Notes: generated by a model from the sequence alone, not told the origin. DNA of 64,000 nt from Malaya genurostris (GCF_030247185.1 NC_080572.1:185532866-185596865), one strand, 5' to 3'. Shown: positions 1 to 11,096, counted from the first letter of the stretch. Translations and numbers: made by a program.

Positions 1-477
1 TGTATAGGTGATTAGTAGTCCACAAAAAATATCACAGTCAGCATCTCTAGCTTATGAACCGAATGAGCAGTACACGGCTCATGCTGAAGATATTGATCTG
101 TAACCAAGAATGAACAATTTCGCTATAGACGAGAAAATAAATTATAAGAAGATTTTGATTACAAATTAAATGACTAAATTGACCATCTTAAACAACATGC
201 ACAAATATGTCTTCCTCATTTTAGTTTATTAAAAATACTCATAGTTTATGACTATGCATAGTTAGTGTCTGTTTTACTGGCGAACAAGACGTGTCGTGAG
301 CCCACAGCACTCAATCACTGAAAATATTCCGTATTTCTATGTGTCGGTTTTTCACGATACGCTTTGTGCGGATTCGTTCAATTCATGTGGTTGAAATTTT
401 GCGCCCCTTATTCTGGCAGTGAATTTTACCTCGTTCATACCAAACATTTTTTTTAGAAAACTTCAACTTTTAGTTTG
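1..477. other. No recognised feature
   Basis: AT-rich sequence upstream of the first LINE copy. I see no coding region, repeat end or RNA gene that I can support. Confidence 0.5.
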
Positions 478-1460
478 TTTGGATTTATTTTATTCAAAAA
501 ATTTATTCAGGCCTATATGCGTATAAGCTTTGCGTGGCAGATTGAGCCGTTTTTTAAAATAAATTTTATCTTTGTCACCCTTTTTCTAAGGGGGAGAAGC
601 TTCCATTTCCTTCCAACGATGATTGAGGAGCACTTTGTTCGTGGCTCGTCTCGTCATCCATTCCGTATCGGCGGTGTTGTTGTGAACCGTTATATTGTAA
701 GTGTTTTTTCAATTTTTTTCTCACTGTTGTTCGTAGCCTTGTGCTCATTGCTGGTTGCTGTAGATACGGTTGGTTGGACATTGATTACAGTTCCTTACTG
801 GTTTGATGCAGAAAGCATTTTTGAAGCAAAACTACTGAGTTCAATTGTTACCATTTCTGAACGTTGTCCTTGTCTTTCGTTGAAGATATCCTTTTCCCAG
901 GTTCAGTGCAAGGTTTGCCGTAGTGTGTAGGTTGTTCACAAAACTGACATGTAATCAGATGATTTTCATAGGTAATCAGCGTTTTACACGGATTTATCCC
1001 GCCTTGACCACAAATGATGTAAGATGGAATTGTCTTACGTAGTTGGATACGTACCACTTGCATGCCATTCCGGATACCGGGGAAAACTTCCGTCACACTT
1101 CCCTTCCAATGGAAAGAATTTCACCGTACTGCAACATATTTTTCCGAACGAACTGATCGCTGACCTGTAGTAGAAGGTTATGTACATGTACTTTCATACC
1201 ATTGTCCACCATGTAGACCGGGAATTTGTAGTTAATATTGTCACACTCAACGCTGTGCACCTCGTTGTAAACTAAGGCGACTGCAATTGCAGCTCTTTCA
1301 CGTTTAAACATAATGTACACACAGTTAGACGCCTTGTTGAATTGAATCTCAGTTACATTATTAGCGTCTAGATGCATTAGTTCTTTAAGTAAAAGAAATC
1401 AATATAAATTGAAGTTGGTCTTGTAGGCCAAGTTTCAGGTTTTGTTAAATCGTATTTGCG
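478..1460 (-). mobile_element. Gag-only LINE, copy 1 (decayed)
   Basis: Minus-strand copy of the non-LTR retrotransposon whose best copy is at 7047-8140. It holds ORF1 in pieces: residues matching the start of the family protein at 1093-1377, the RRM-like end and CCHC knuckle (C-Q-F-C, then H and C, ending GKPC) at 848-1096 in another frame, and the basic C-terminal tail at 575-781. The 5' end is truncated near 1460, where the match to the first codons of the family stops. After the ORF the copy continues only about 80 bp, into a tail that matches the tail of copy 2 (both contain an AAAGCTT then AGGCCYGAATAAA). There is no endonuclease or reverse transcriptase. Frameshifts make it a pseudogene. 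Confidence 0.75.
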
Positions 1461-1999
1461 TATTTGGATGAGATGCAAACACAAACTGAAGATTTTTTGG
1501 ATATCTCATACAACTGAAAATTTTATTATAAATTGCTAAAAATATTTCCGATGAGCGCTATACTCAATAACTCAATGAGCGCTATACTCAATAACTAACA
1601 GAAGAGTACACCGCCATGCTTCAATAAAACTAATATCACAAAAGTATCGGATTCAAAGACTATATATAAATACTATATATAGCAAAAGTAAGCAAACAGG
1701 AATCTTATATTCTCACTAGACTATCGTTTAATGGTCAGTAACAATTGACAATGATAGAAAACTTTTTGAAGTGTGTGTCTATCAGATTGTGAAAATGTAA
1801 CACTCCCGACGATCGTATATACTATATGATTAACTTTTTTTTTCTATTTCCCATTTTATCAATAGGTGGATTGGTAATACACATAGTAATACTACTACTA
1901 GCAACCGAACAAGCAACTAACCAACCAACCAACCAACCAACCGATGATCGACCGATGAATATGTAATTGAGTTACGACGGTTGTGATCAAACAACCTGC
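1461..1999. other. Non-coding stretch with simple repeats
   Basis: No gene seen. A 24-bp unit beginning ATGAGCGCTATACTC is duplicated in tandem at 1551-1597, and a tetranucleotide tract (AACC)6 lies at 1919-1942. The segment around 1490-1555 resembles 51885-51950, so part of it is a dispersed repeat. Confidence 0.5.
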
Positions 2000-2444
2000 C
2001 GAATTACGGTTTCGTGTGTCGATTATTGCTCACTGACGCGCAAAAGAGCGTAAGATCGAAAAAAAAGTGAAACGTTCAAAATAGATAGCAGCAGCAGCAG
2101 CAGCAGCAACAGCAGAGAGAGTGAAACGAGAGCGGTCTGTGTGCGTATGATAATGAGATGTTCGGCATCGAGAAGATGTATGCGTTGGGTGTAGTAGAGT
2201 AGTGCAACAGTCAAGTTAAGTGAGTACGACGCAAGAGAGCAAATTTGTTCGATATCTGCTCCTGTCCACCATTGGGTCTATTATCTCCGTTCGATCAGTG
2301 CCCTCGCGCGAAGTGTTATAATCTCGAAAGTTATCAAGTAGCAACTCGCAACATGCAGTGGATATGATCTTCCATCTTTTCACGTGCCAATTCTGCAGCT
2401 GCGAACGTAGATGCCTATAGATTGTTGTGAATTTATCTGTTCAG
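2000..2444 (+). other. Candidate non-coding first exon
   Basis: This block is less AT-rich than its surroundings, appears free of the window's repeats, contains a CAG/CAA tract (2086-2116), and ends in TTCAG followed by GTAAGC, a near-consensus splice donor at 2444/2445. An initiator-like TCAGTG occurs at 2295-2300 with no convincing TATA box. Read in the phase needed to join the galactosyltransferase exon at 60992, it carries an in-frame TAG about 25 bp before the donor and no later ATG, so it would be 5' UTR only. The link to that gene, across about 58.5 kb, is inference; it could belong to another transcript or to none. The 5' boundary given is arbitrary. Confidence 0.35.
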
Positions 2445-4374
2445 GTAAGCTATGAACGATTCTCCCTAATAGCATTTTTAATTGTATTAAATGCTAAACA
2501 AATAAAAACAGTATTATATGTCGCTAACAATCGAACTAAAAATGTCGTAAACATTACTATCAACAAAGTTGCAATATTAGCACTGAAAAGCCACAACCCA
2601 CTCGCTCCGCGTTTTGTGGTTTGTTTGATTGCCTGAAATTACTTTTTCGCGCGGTTCGGTGCCTTCTAAACTTTGCCAGTGCTGGATATGGTAGTGTTCG
2701 TTCAGGGTTATTACGTGACGATTTAGCGACTGAGGTGTTGCTATATAACCACCGGTTACTGCCAGTAGATTTAATTTAACGCGTGAGCCGATTTCGTGCT
2801 TGCTGTGGCCTTGAATTTATTTGGCTTCGCCAATCAAAATCTGACCACATTTTTTTGGTTAATAGTCGTACCGTTTTCACGGCACCAGTTTCATTTCGAG
2901 CATTGGCCAATCAACGTTGGGATCTACCATTAACCTATCGCTATAAAAATTCACCGTGATAAATATGATGTTTTTGAGGTATCCAGGCCTGAGTACGATT
3001 TCTAGTCTCCGCTGGCACCGCAAGTTTGCTGACGAAAAGGCGGCTTTTGATTCCGACCTGATACCGACTCCGTTTTACTCGGTCTAATATGGTCTGATGC
3101 ATCTCTTTGGTGAAGTGGATTGAGAAGGGTGTCGCTTGAAACAGACGGTTAGTTAGTAAACGTTTTCAAGTTAGTCGTCTCATGTTTGTTGAAAGTGATC
3201 ACCTCTTCGAATTGACTCGTACTGTACAGACCTATTGCTTCCATAGTGTAACGATCCTACTGACATGATTAATCCTTCTAGGTTGATCCTCGAACATATG
3301 ACAACTTGATATTAAAATCGGTAGTTCATAACAGTATCCTAAATTGGGGGGTTTGACGTGAAAACGTCTATGGGACATCTTTTCAAATTTTACCCTCTTA
3401 GAGAGTGATAGGTTTTGCATCGTGACTATCTCTTGTTGTTTCTACCCGATCAAATGGTAATAACAGAATTATAACAACTGGAGTAATTTATTTCAGAAAT
3501 ATTTTGTAACAAATTTTGAAATATTTTTGGCTGGTAAGCTATTAAAATAACAAAACACTACAAAGATCAGCCCCATGGGGTTTTTCGAGCCATTAATGTG
3601 GAACAAGGCAACCAAAATTTCTAATGATCGACATTTTTAATCAATCGTCACACTTTTGAATCCGCAATTGGACGAGAGTTTTCTTATATTGATCTTGATT
3701 AGGAGCCAACACCACACATTGCTTGTTTTATAGCCAACGAAATTACACCAATATCCCAAATGTATGCAATTATATCTTTGTACATACTTGCGATACGATT
3801 TTGATATTAAAGCTTCTCTTCGCCAAGCTTGTGTTCAAGTTTTGTATGCAAGCAGTTATTTTTATAGCGTTAAGTTTCTCTACCATTCTGCGATTTCGGT
3901 TGAAGCGATAAACTTTTTCTCATTATCAATCGAGTTCATCTTATATTAGTTAGAAATAAATCGCACTCAAACTTTATCCTGGGGTAGTTGTCAATTTCTC
4001 AGGCGAAACGACATAACATGGAATTTCTTTCGAGCTTGCATGACACAAGATCAGAGCATACCAATTAAAGCTTCAAATCGTTTTATGGCACTTTTTGTCT
4101 TGCTGCAACAACCTACCTGTAGCATGCTACGCGTAGGACTGAAATGTTAGCTATAATTTCGCTTCTATTTATACATTCGCGTGCTTCCAACAGCTTCGCT
4201 TTTGCTTTTGCGTTGATTGACCAATCAGAGCGATGCTTTCCCTTTGATGTATCGCTTACTCCTTCAAAACCGTCGTCTATGACAGGGAAATCCGGTATGC
4301 CGGAGAATTTTAACAGACGAATAGGACACTGCTCACTACTAATCAAAATTTCAGCCATATGTAATTGAAGCCAA
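2445..4374. other. Putative intron, no recognised feature
   Basis: Short open frames here (up to about 70 codons) have no recognisable domain and overlap on both strands. I see no transposon ends. Confidence 0.4.
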
Positions 4375-4421
4375 ATGAATGAAAAACTTACATAAAAGAT
4401 GATTTTTTGGAAAAAGATACG

Positions 4422-4494
4422 CTCAGAGACAGGGCTCGAACCTGCATTCTTATGCATTCTGTGTATACGAGCTACCATTTCACTACCCTAAGCC
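4422..4494 (-). repeat. tRNA-like SINE head, left arm
   Basis: Read on the minus strand it has an A box (TAGTGAAATGG) and a perfect B box (GGTTCGAGCCC) at tRNA-like spacing, followed by CTGTCTCTGAGC. It lacks a clean cloverleaf acceptor stem and sits in a repeated arm, so I call it tRNA-derived rather than a functional tRNA gene. Confidence 0.6.
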
Positions 4495-4820
4495 TTGTGA
4501 TAGACACAACTCAAAAACACGACTAGGCATGATAAAGCGTACATCGAACATGGTCTACATCCTAGCCGTCTCACAACCGTTACCATACATCCAAACAATA
4601 CTCTCTTCATCAAACAATAGTCTTCTCGCTCTATACCTATTTTCCACTCAAGCACTTAGTAGGAGAGTGTATTTAGATTCGCTTGTCACTTTTTCTACTG
4701 GTGCCAGTCGCTGGCTGGATATCGCCAGCGACAGACCCTATAAAGGTTGTATGATAGTCTGTCACGTTCGATGTGTGCTTTAACATGCCTAGTCGTGTTT
4801 TAGAGCTGTGTCTATCACAA

Positions 4821-4892
4821 GGCAGGGTGGCGAAATGGTAGCGCGGATGCACGAAATGCATAAGAATACAGGTTTGAGTCCTGTCTCTGAGC
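4821..4892 (+). repeat. tRNA-like SINE head, right arm
   Basis: Plus-strand partner of the tRNA-like segment at 4422-4494, with A box TGGCGAAATGG and B box GGTTTGAGTCC. Transcription from the two arms would point away from each other. Confidence 0.6.
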
Positions 4893-4940
4893 TTATCTTT
4901 TTCCAAAAAATTATCTTTCCTGTAAGTTTTTCATTCATAG

Positions 4941-5054
4941 CTCAGTGTTTGTAATGACTGAGTGGAAGCATATATTGGAGAATATTTTCTGCAAGTTTTT
5001 CATTCATTTGGCTTCTCCAATATATGTTTCCACTCAGTCATTGCAAAAACTGAA
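4941..5054. repeat. 42-bp-arm hairpin
   Basis: Segments 4941-4982 and 5013-5054 are inverted repeats with only a few mismatches, separated by 30 bp. A 15-bp piece (AAGTTTTTCATTCAT) from the end of the neighbouring fold-back arm (4924-4938) recurs inside the loop at 4993-5007, suggesting a local duplication or template-switch event. Confidence 0.7.
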
Positions 5055-5126
5055 CTATGTTGATACGTTAGATACAACAACAGATATTCACGATGCAAAA
5101 CTTATCATTCTCCAATATATTTTGTG

Positions 5127-6435
5127 TCGGACCGATTTTAGCACGGTTCGTTTTTGGCAACATAATCGTTCGAATATGGCTTATGTTAACCAGATGATGG
5201 CAGAATTTTCGAGTTGAAAGCAATTCCATTATTATATTGTTTACAGCATTAAATGCTGGAAGAACATAACACCCATATACCATTCGAATCAGTTCGTCGA
5301 GATCAGCAAATGCGTGCGTGACAAATAATTTCACTTAATTTTCTCGGAAAATTTCTTTTCTACAAACTCAGATTCCTATGAATAGTCGTATGCTCCCAAA
5401 CAAGGTTCCGAGTTCTGGTTCCAGAACTATAGGATAATATGTGAAACGAAATTAAAATTGTGTAACTCAATTTTCTCGCAGATGGCTGAACCGATCTAAG
5501 ATTCAAATGAAATCTAAGAATCATCTAAGATTCAAATGAAAAGTTTTAAGATTCTATAAAACATCTTTCTTTTCGGTCAGATCCAACTTCCGGTTTCGAG
5601 GATACAGGGTGATTAGTATAAAAATGTCTATTTCACATAAATTAATCAGGTTCATCGGGTTAGCAGATATGGATAGTCGATAACCAAATAAACTTATTTC
5701 AGTTTTAGTGGTATTCAGTTTTCGATTCTGAAGGTACTTAAAAATTTAATTCGCACTACGATTTCTCAAAGATGTCTACACTGATTTTTTAACATTTTGA
5801 AACAAATGTAAACTATACAGCAGGTGAATTTATCTGACTTCAGCTACACCGATTTTCGAATTCCGGTTCCAGTATCGAATCATTTCTCAAAGCTCAATCG
5901 TTTTCTCAAAAAAGCCAAATCGAATTTCAGAAATAAAAATTCAAATTAAAATAAACTTATAGTCCCACACAAAATTAGTTAATTTTATCCAATTCTGATT
6001 CTGGAATTACAGGATGATGATTTTTTAAAATTCAAACCGATATAGAAGATGACAATTCCGGAAAGCTTTAAAGTTGGACTCAAAATTATTGCAATTCATT
6101 CGTCATATGGCCACACGAAACGGTTTGGGTTATGCTGGTTTCTGAATACCGGCTCTGGAAGAACCTTAAATTATCGTAAACTCTAAAGTGCAACTTACTT
6201 GGACATATCATGGAATGTTTAATCGATTGTCGCACTTTTAGATTCAAATTCGATCCGATTTGCAGTTTCGACATTACAGAGTAATGAATGATTAAAATCT
6301 CAAATTGCCGCTTAAAACGACGATCAATAAAATGATGTCATGAGAACTAAAACACCGAAGAATATTCATACAAAAAACAACTGCGGATTGATAAAAAAGG
6401 TATCATCTCACTGCTAGGTGGGTTAAGCACGTTTT
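5127..6435 (-). mobile_element. Modular repeat, long subfamily, copy A
   Basis: Minus-oriented copy of the family defined at 9340-11096. It ends at the right with the reverse complement of the family head (TCCACCTAGCAGTGAGATGA), preceded by degenerate modules with CGGAAG and CCATCTNCGAGAAAA cores. The left end stops near CGGACCGATTTTAGCACGG, so the tail with the microsatellite and the GGCCCTCCGGGCC block is missing. No coding potential is evident. Confidence 0.7.
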
Positions 6436-6854
6436 TGACACTAAATTTGCTCGAGATGGCTTAAACTGCTATTGGTTCATTAAACACGCTCAAAGTTCAA
6501 ATGGCTGTCACTTACGGTTCCGGTGATAAAATGGCATAAGTGACGTAAGCGTCAAAACACATTACCGCTCAATTTTCTTGTATATGAATTAACCGACATC
6601 AATAAATGACTAAAATTAGGCTGCGTTTCGAAGATATAGCATATTTATTCTATCCGTATAATTATTTCAAATTCTAATTGTATTATTGCTGATACGCTTG
6701 GTCTGAGAAATGTTGCCGAAAATGTGACATAATCGATGAAGTGTGCTTTTGTGAACTACCCGAAACAATCTGATTCAATTCGTGTCAAAAATAAGCGCAA
6801 ATTAATGTTAGAAATTAACTTAATAAAAAGGCAAAAAATGTTTTGAATTTTATC
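6436..6854. other. No recognised feature
   Basis: Sequence between the end of repeat copy A and a SINE relic. I see no ORF or repeat end here that I can support. Confidence 0.4.
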
Positions 6855-7020
6855 AGGTTTAAATTTGATCAGGTTCTAACGAGTAAAACAGATTGAAAAA
6901 ATAACATGCGGATGGAGCTATGTACTGAAACCCGAGAAAATGTTACCGCAGAAACGGGACTCGGACACGTAGCTAGCTCCTATCCGAGGAAAATCCGAGC
7001 TAGTTTATCCGAGGAAGACA
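6855..7020 (-). repeat. Decayed tRNA-derived SINE
   Basis: Diverged copy of the SINE at 27160-27312: both share AAATTTGATCAGG, ACATGCG, an ACGGGAC block and CGTAGCTAGCTCCTA in the same order. The pol III boxes are damaged here. It lies immediately before the LINE ORF1 copy at 7047. Confidence 0.5.
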
Positions 7021-8140
7021 CTGATCCAATTTCAAATTAGCTCAAGATGTCTCTACGTCTTAACAAGACTAAAACATCAGTTCGTGCTCGCATCTCACCC
7101 GACACGGTCGAAACAACAGAAACAAAGACAATACGCCAGTGAACAATAGAGTGTACGGAATGGTCAAATACGATTTAACAAAGCCTGAAACTTGGCCTAC
7201 AAGACCGAATTCAATTTGTATAGATTTCAAGCGTTACAAAGTTAGACCAGCAGCAAATGAAATTGAAATCTTACTTAAAGAACGAATGCATCTAGACGCT
7301 AATAATGTAAGTGAGATTCAATTCAACAAGGCGTCTAACTGTGTGTACATAATGTTTAAACGTGAAAGCGATGCACTTGCATTCGCTTCGGTTAACAACG
7401 AGGTGCACATCGTTAAGTGTGACAACATTAAATACAAAATCCTTGTGCACATGGTGGACAATGCCATAGAAGTACGCGTGAATGACCTTCCCCCGCAGGC
7501 CACCGATAAGTTCGTTCGGGAGAATATGTCGCAGTACGGTGAAATCCTTTCCATCGAAAGGGAAGTATGGCGGAATTGTTTCCCCGGCATCCGGAATAGC
7601 GTGCGAGTTGTGCGTATGCAACTACGTAAGGCAATTCTATCTTACATCATTTGTGGTCAAGGTGGGACACGTCCGTGTAAAACGTTGATTACCTATGAAA
7701 ATCAGCTGGTTACATGTCAGTTTTGTGAACAACCTGCACACTACGGTAAACCTTGCACTGAAACTGCGAAAAGGACATCTTCAACCAAAGACAAGGTCAA
7801 CCGTTCAACAACGAAAACTAGTGAGCGCAATACTCAACCAATGTACAACAAGGCGCATCTAAAGCAACTAGCAACGAGCTCAAGGCTACGAACAACAAGG
7901 AAAACGAAACGAAGACGGACACCAACAACAATACAACCGATGAGGCAATGGATGACGAGACGAGCCACGAACAAAGTGCCCCTCAACCCTCGTAGGAGGG
8001 AAATGGCAGCTCTTCTCCTTCTAGAAAAAGAGTGACAACGAGATCCACTTCAAAAAATCCTTTATTTAAAAAATCGGCTAATTCGGCCACGTAAAGCTTG
8101 TACACAAATAGGCCCGAATAAAAATATCTTTAAAAAAAGA
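7021..8140 (+). mobile_element. Gag-only LINE, copy 2 (best copy)
   Basis: Non-LTR retrotransposon copy containing one ORF (ORF1/gag-like) followed by a tail of about 90 bp ending GGCCCGAATAAAAATATC and an A-rich stretch. The tail matches that of copy 1, which shows that ORF1 directly followed by this tail is an inherited structure and not a deletion private to one copy. No apurinic endonuclease, reverse transcriptase or RNase H domain follows. The copy presumably moved with the machinery of an autonomous relative, an inference. No clear target duplication was found. Confidence 0.7.
7139..8035 (+). CDS. LINE ORF1 (gag-like), RRM-like domain and CCHC knuckle
   Basis: Protein of about 298 residues from a GTG-initiated open frame. 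The true start is probably the ATG at 7047: that frame reads 31 codons (MSLRLNKTKTSV...) and hits TGA at 7140, just where this frame opens, so a 1-base shift near 7139 splits the original ORF. Residues about 40-85 and 100-160 form two beta-rich RRM-like stretches (VRVNDLPPQATDKFV, then YGEILSIEREVW and FPGIRN). A single zinc knuckle follows (CQFCEQPAHYGKPC, C-X2-C-X4-H-X4-C, residues about 198-211). The C-terminal third is Lys/Arg/Thr-rich. The role is nucleic-acid binding in the retrotransposition RNP, from family knowledge. No partner ORF2 is present. Confidence 0.75.
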   Translation: MNNRVYGMVKYDLTKPETWPTRPNSICIDFKRYKVRPAANEIEILLKERMHLDANNVSEIQFNKASNCVYIMFKRESDALAFASVNNEVHIVKCDNIKYKILVHMVDNAIEVRVNDLPPQATDKFVRENMSQYGEILSIEREVWRNCFPGIRNSVRVVRMQLRKAILSYIICGQGGTRPCKTLITYENQLVTCQFCEQPAHYGKPCTETAKRTSSTKDKVNRSTTKTSERNTQPMYNKAHLKQLATSSRLRTTRKTKRRRTPTTIQPMRQWMTRRATNKVPLNPRRREMAALLLLEKE

Positions 8141-8171
8141 CTAAAACAAATCATTATTTTAATGAGACTGT

Positions 8172-8222
8172 GTCGATGAAAGAGAAAGGTATTATCACAC
8201 CACCAGGTGGATTAGGAGTAGG
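8172..8222 (-). repeat. Terminal fragment of modular repeat (short subfamily)
   Basis: Only the head of the family is visible, in reverse: GAGAAAGGTATTATCACACC followed by ACCAGGTGGATTA. It is the same terminus as at 59770-59800 and 63630-63655. Confidence 0.6.
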
Positions 8223-9339
8223 TTTTTTTTTGTTTAGAAGTTCGCGGTGAAAGGCTTTGTTCAAAGGCCTAGTCCTTCCGAATGATTTTTTTTTTACAAA
8301 TCTACAAACCTGCATCGTGTACTATTCTTTTGTGCTCATCGACTTTATTACCTCTAGGTTTAAATAATTCGGTCAAACTGGCTGTCGTTGCTTCTTGCTT
8401 ATTGGCGAACGATTCCTTGTGTAATAAAATCCTAGAAATAAGACGGTGATTTCGCATAACATCTGTGGTATGTTTCGTCGTACTTGAGTTCTGAGAAACC
8501 AATGTTGCTCCACTCTATAGAATGAACAGTAAAATCGGTTTAAAAAAGAAAGATAAAATTTTGCTTAGAAGTGCAGTGCCTAAGTTTTCTCTTCACATTT
8601 GCTTTAAGGCGCTCAAGCATGGCAATTGAAACATAATCTCATAAATTTTGTTAACGAAGCAGTGAACATTTTTAAAATGTTTACTTAGAGACCGTAGGCA
8701 TCTAAGTGTAAACAATTCCACCCATTGATTCTGAGTGCTTCCCACCCGGTTGCAGATTTGAAGCGTTGGCACTGTAGTCGTATGAAATTGCGGCTAAACA
8801 CTCATTGAAAGCACTTACTCATCGTCGTAAATTAATTTTAGCTGGAATCTTCGTCCACAGTTTCCTCATAATATAGCCACCAAACGTAAAAACAATCGTT
8901 CTCACTCTCAGACGTATGTGACACATGCGACACTTGGATGATGCGTTGGCAGTGAATGAACTTCATATATCAAATTTCCCATGTGCTATCGTGTCGAGCA
9001 CACGAGTGCCTAGCAAGCGGGACATGACAGATGATTTCCTGTCACACGACGGCCAAACACGCGGATGTTAGCTGTAACTCGACCAGAACGGTGAACCATA
9101 CGATTCTATGTCGGAGGTCCCTTCCGCTGATTCCTAGAAATCACCATTTGTTTACTCAGTCACTTGATTCGGGATGGTTTGGCGTGAGATCGCACGCTTT
9201 CTTTAAATAAATATCCAATTAAAAGCACTGTGTTTAGATGATACAATCTGATGATTAGAGTGCATTACAGTTTAACTGAGTTCGCCGAAAGTGGGCGAGA
9301 GGTGATTTGTTAGTTTGTCAACCAATTACAAGAAAAAAA
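8223..9339. other. Unassigned sequence
   Basis: No repeat end recognised. A minus-strand frame at 8302-8502 (66 codons, containing TELFKPRGNKVDEHKRIVHD) reads like real protein but matches nothing I can name; it may be a fragment of an older element or exon. Confidence 0.3.
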
Positions 9340-11096
9340 ACGTGCCTAATCCACCTAGCAGTGAGATGATACCTTTTTTTATCAATCCGCATGTGTTTTT
9401 TTGCATGGATATTCTTAGGTGTTTTAGTTCTCATGACATTATTTTAATTATCGTCGTTTCAAACGGCAAATTGAGATTTTAATCACTCATTACCCTGTAA
9501 TTTCGAATCTGCAAATCGTATCGAATTTCAATCTTAACGTGTGACATTCGATTGAACATTCCATGAGATGTCGAAGTAAGTTCCACTTTAGAGTTTTTCG
9601 TCATTATTTATGGTACTTCCAGAGCTGGTATTCAGGAACTAGCATAACCCAAAATGATTCGAATGGCCATAAATTAATACGCCAAACAATTTACATCTTC
9701 TATATCGGTATGCATTTTAAAAACTCATCATCTGTAACTCCAGAATCGGATAAAATTCATTAATTTTGAATGGGACCTTAAATCCTTTTATTTGAATTTT
9801 TGTTTTTGAAGTTCGATTTGGCCTTTTTGAAAAAATGAATAAAATGAATGAGAAACGATTCGATACTGGAACCGAACTTCTGAAATCGATGTAGCAGAAA
9901 TCAGTTAAATTCACCTGAGTATTGTGTGGACATCTTTAAGAAATTGTAGAGTGAATTAAAATTTGGGGGTACATTCCGAATCGAAAACTGAATACCGCTT
10001 AAACTGAAATAAATTTATTTCTTAATCGACTATCCAAATCAGCAAACCCGATTAACCTGATTAATTTATGTGAAATGGACATTTTTATACTAATCACCCT
10101 GTATCTCCTAAACCAGAAATCGGATCTGACTAATTTTTATAGGATTTTAAGACCTCTCATTTGAATCATAGATGATTCTTAGATTTCATTTGAATCTTAG
10201 ATCGGTTCAGCCATCTACGAGAAAAATGAATTGCATTATTTTAATTTCGTTTCACATGTCATCCTGTGGTTCCGAAATCAGAAGTCGGATCCAAATTTGT
10301 AAGTATACTAGTTTTCATATGAATCTGAGTTTGTAGAAAACGGTTTAGTCATCTCCGAAAAAATTGAGTGAAATTATTTGTCACACACGCATTTGCTGAT
10401 CTCGACGAACCGAGTCGTATGGTATATGGAAGTTATGTTCTTCGAGCTTTTATTGCTGTAAGTAGTTTAAATCAATATAATTATGTAATTACTTTCAACT
10501 CGAAAATGCTGATATCATCTGGTTTACATATGCCATATTCGAACGATTATGTTGCCAAAAACGAACCGTGCTAAAATCCGTCCAAGGCAAATTGTCATGA
10601 AAAAGGATGCTGTACACAGTCTTTTGGGCATTTAGAAACAATTGTATGTAACAGTATAAAAAATCGTGTTTTCCGTTGCTCCCAGCATTTCTTTGTCATA
10701 CAGTGTTCAAAACTTCTACTGCTGGGATAAGGGGAAAAGTCGTTTACACAAATATATTGATATCTCCGTTAAAAATGGACGGATTTTTAAAACTCCGTAT
10801 AACTCAAAAAGTAAACATCCGATCTCAAACCCATTTAATAGCGTTTTTGGTGACGAGGAGACCTTTCATTTGCGACTAGTTTGATCAAAATCGGTCCAGC
10901 CATCTCTGAGATCTCGACCTCTTAGTTGACAACACACATACAGACACACACACATACACACTCACACGGACACTTGCTCAGTTCGTCGAGCTGAATCAAT
11001 TGGTATATTTCATTCGGCCCTCCGGGCCTCGGAAAAATTTTCTAAAGTCATAGCGAATTCTATACCTATTTTTTATATATATAAAAAAGGTAAAAA
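9340..11096 (+). mobile_element. Modular repeat, long subfamily, copy B (full length)
   Basis: The most complete copy. It has a head (CCTAATCCACCTAGCAGTGA), a core of several degenerate modules each holding a CGGAAGTCGGATC-like box and a CAGCCATCTMCGAGAAAAAT-like box, a CA-rich microsatellite (10931-10973), the block GCTCAGTTCGTCGAGCTGAA, the GC island CGGCCCTCCGGGCCTCGG, and a tail palindrome ACCTATTTTTTATATATATA ending in AAAAAAGGTAAAA. The head ATACCTTTTTT is an inverted match to the tail AAAAAAGGTA, so short terminal inverted repeats are likely. No ORF is conserved between copies. The copy is head-to-head with copy A. Confidence 0.75.
10931..10973. repeat. CA-rich microsatellite inside repeat copy B
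   Basis: Interrupted (CA)n tract at the position where other family members (12656-12700, 33303-33332, 44338-44390) also carry CA or GA arrays. Confidence 0.85.

Larger units (their letters stand above)
4375..4938. mobile_element. Fold-back element with divergent tRNA-like arms
   Basis: Arms of about 175 bp (4375-4549 and 4766-4938) are inverted repeats of each other with scattered mismatches, around a 216-bp centre. Each arm contains a tRNA-like segment with pol III box A and box B motifs: 4422-4494 on the minus strand and 4821-4892 on the plus strand. The centre (4550-4765) shows no coding feature. The arrangement could be two head-to-head insertions of one tRNA-derived SINE, or one inverted-repeat element that captured a tRNA-like promoter. 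Homology extends beyond the tRNA part into the same flanking bases on both sides, which favours a single element or a duplication with inversion. Confidence 0.7.

Noticed and set aside
475..930. 151-codon plus-strand frame
   Set aside because: It is antisense to the LINE ORF1 copy, whose minus-strand reading has a recognisable zinc knuckle.
2023..2214. Leu-rich minus-strand frame (63 codons)
   Set aside because: The Leu run is the reverse reading of a CAG tract in the candidate first exon.
4422..4892. Two functional tRNA genes
   Set aside because: Boxes A and B are good, but acceptor stems do not pair cleanly and both lie in arms of a repeat.
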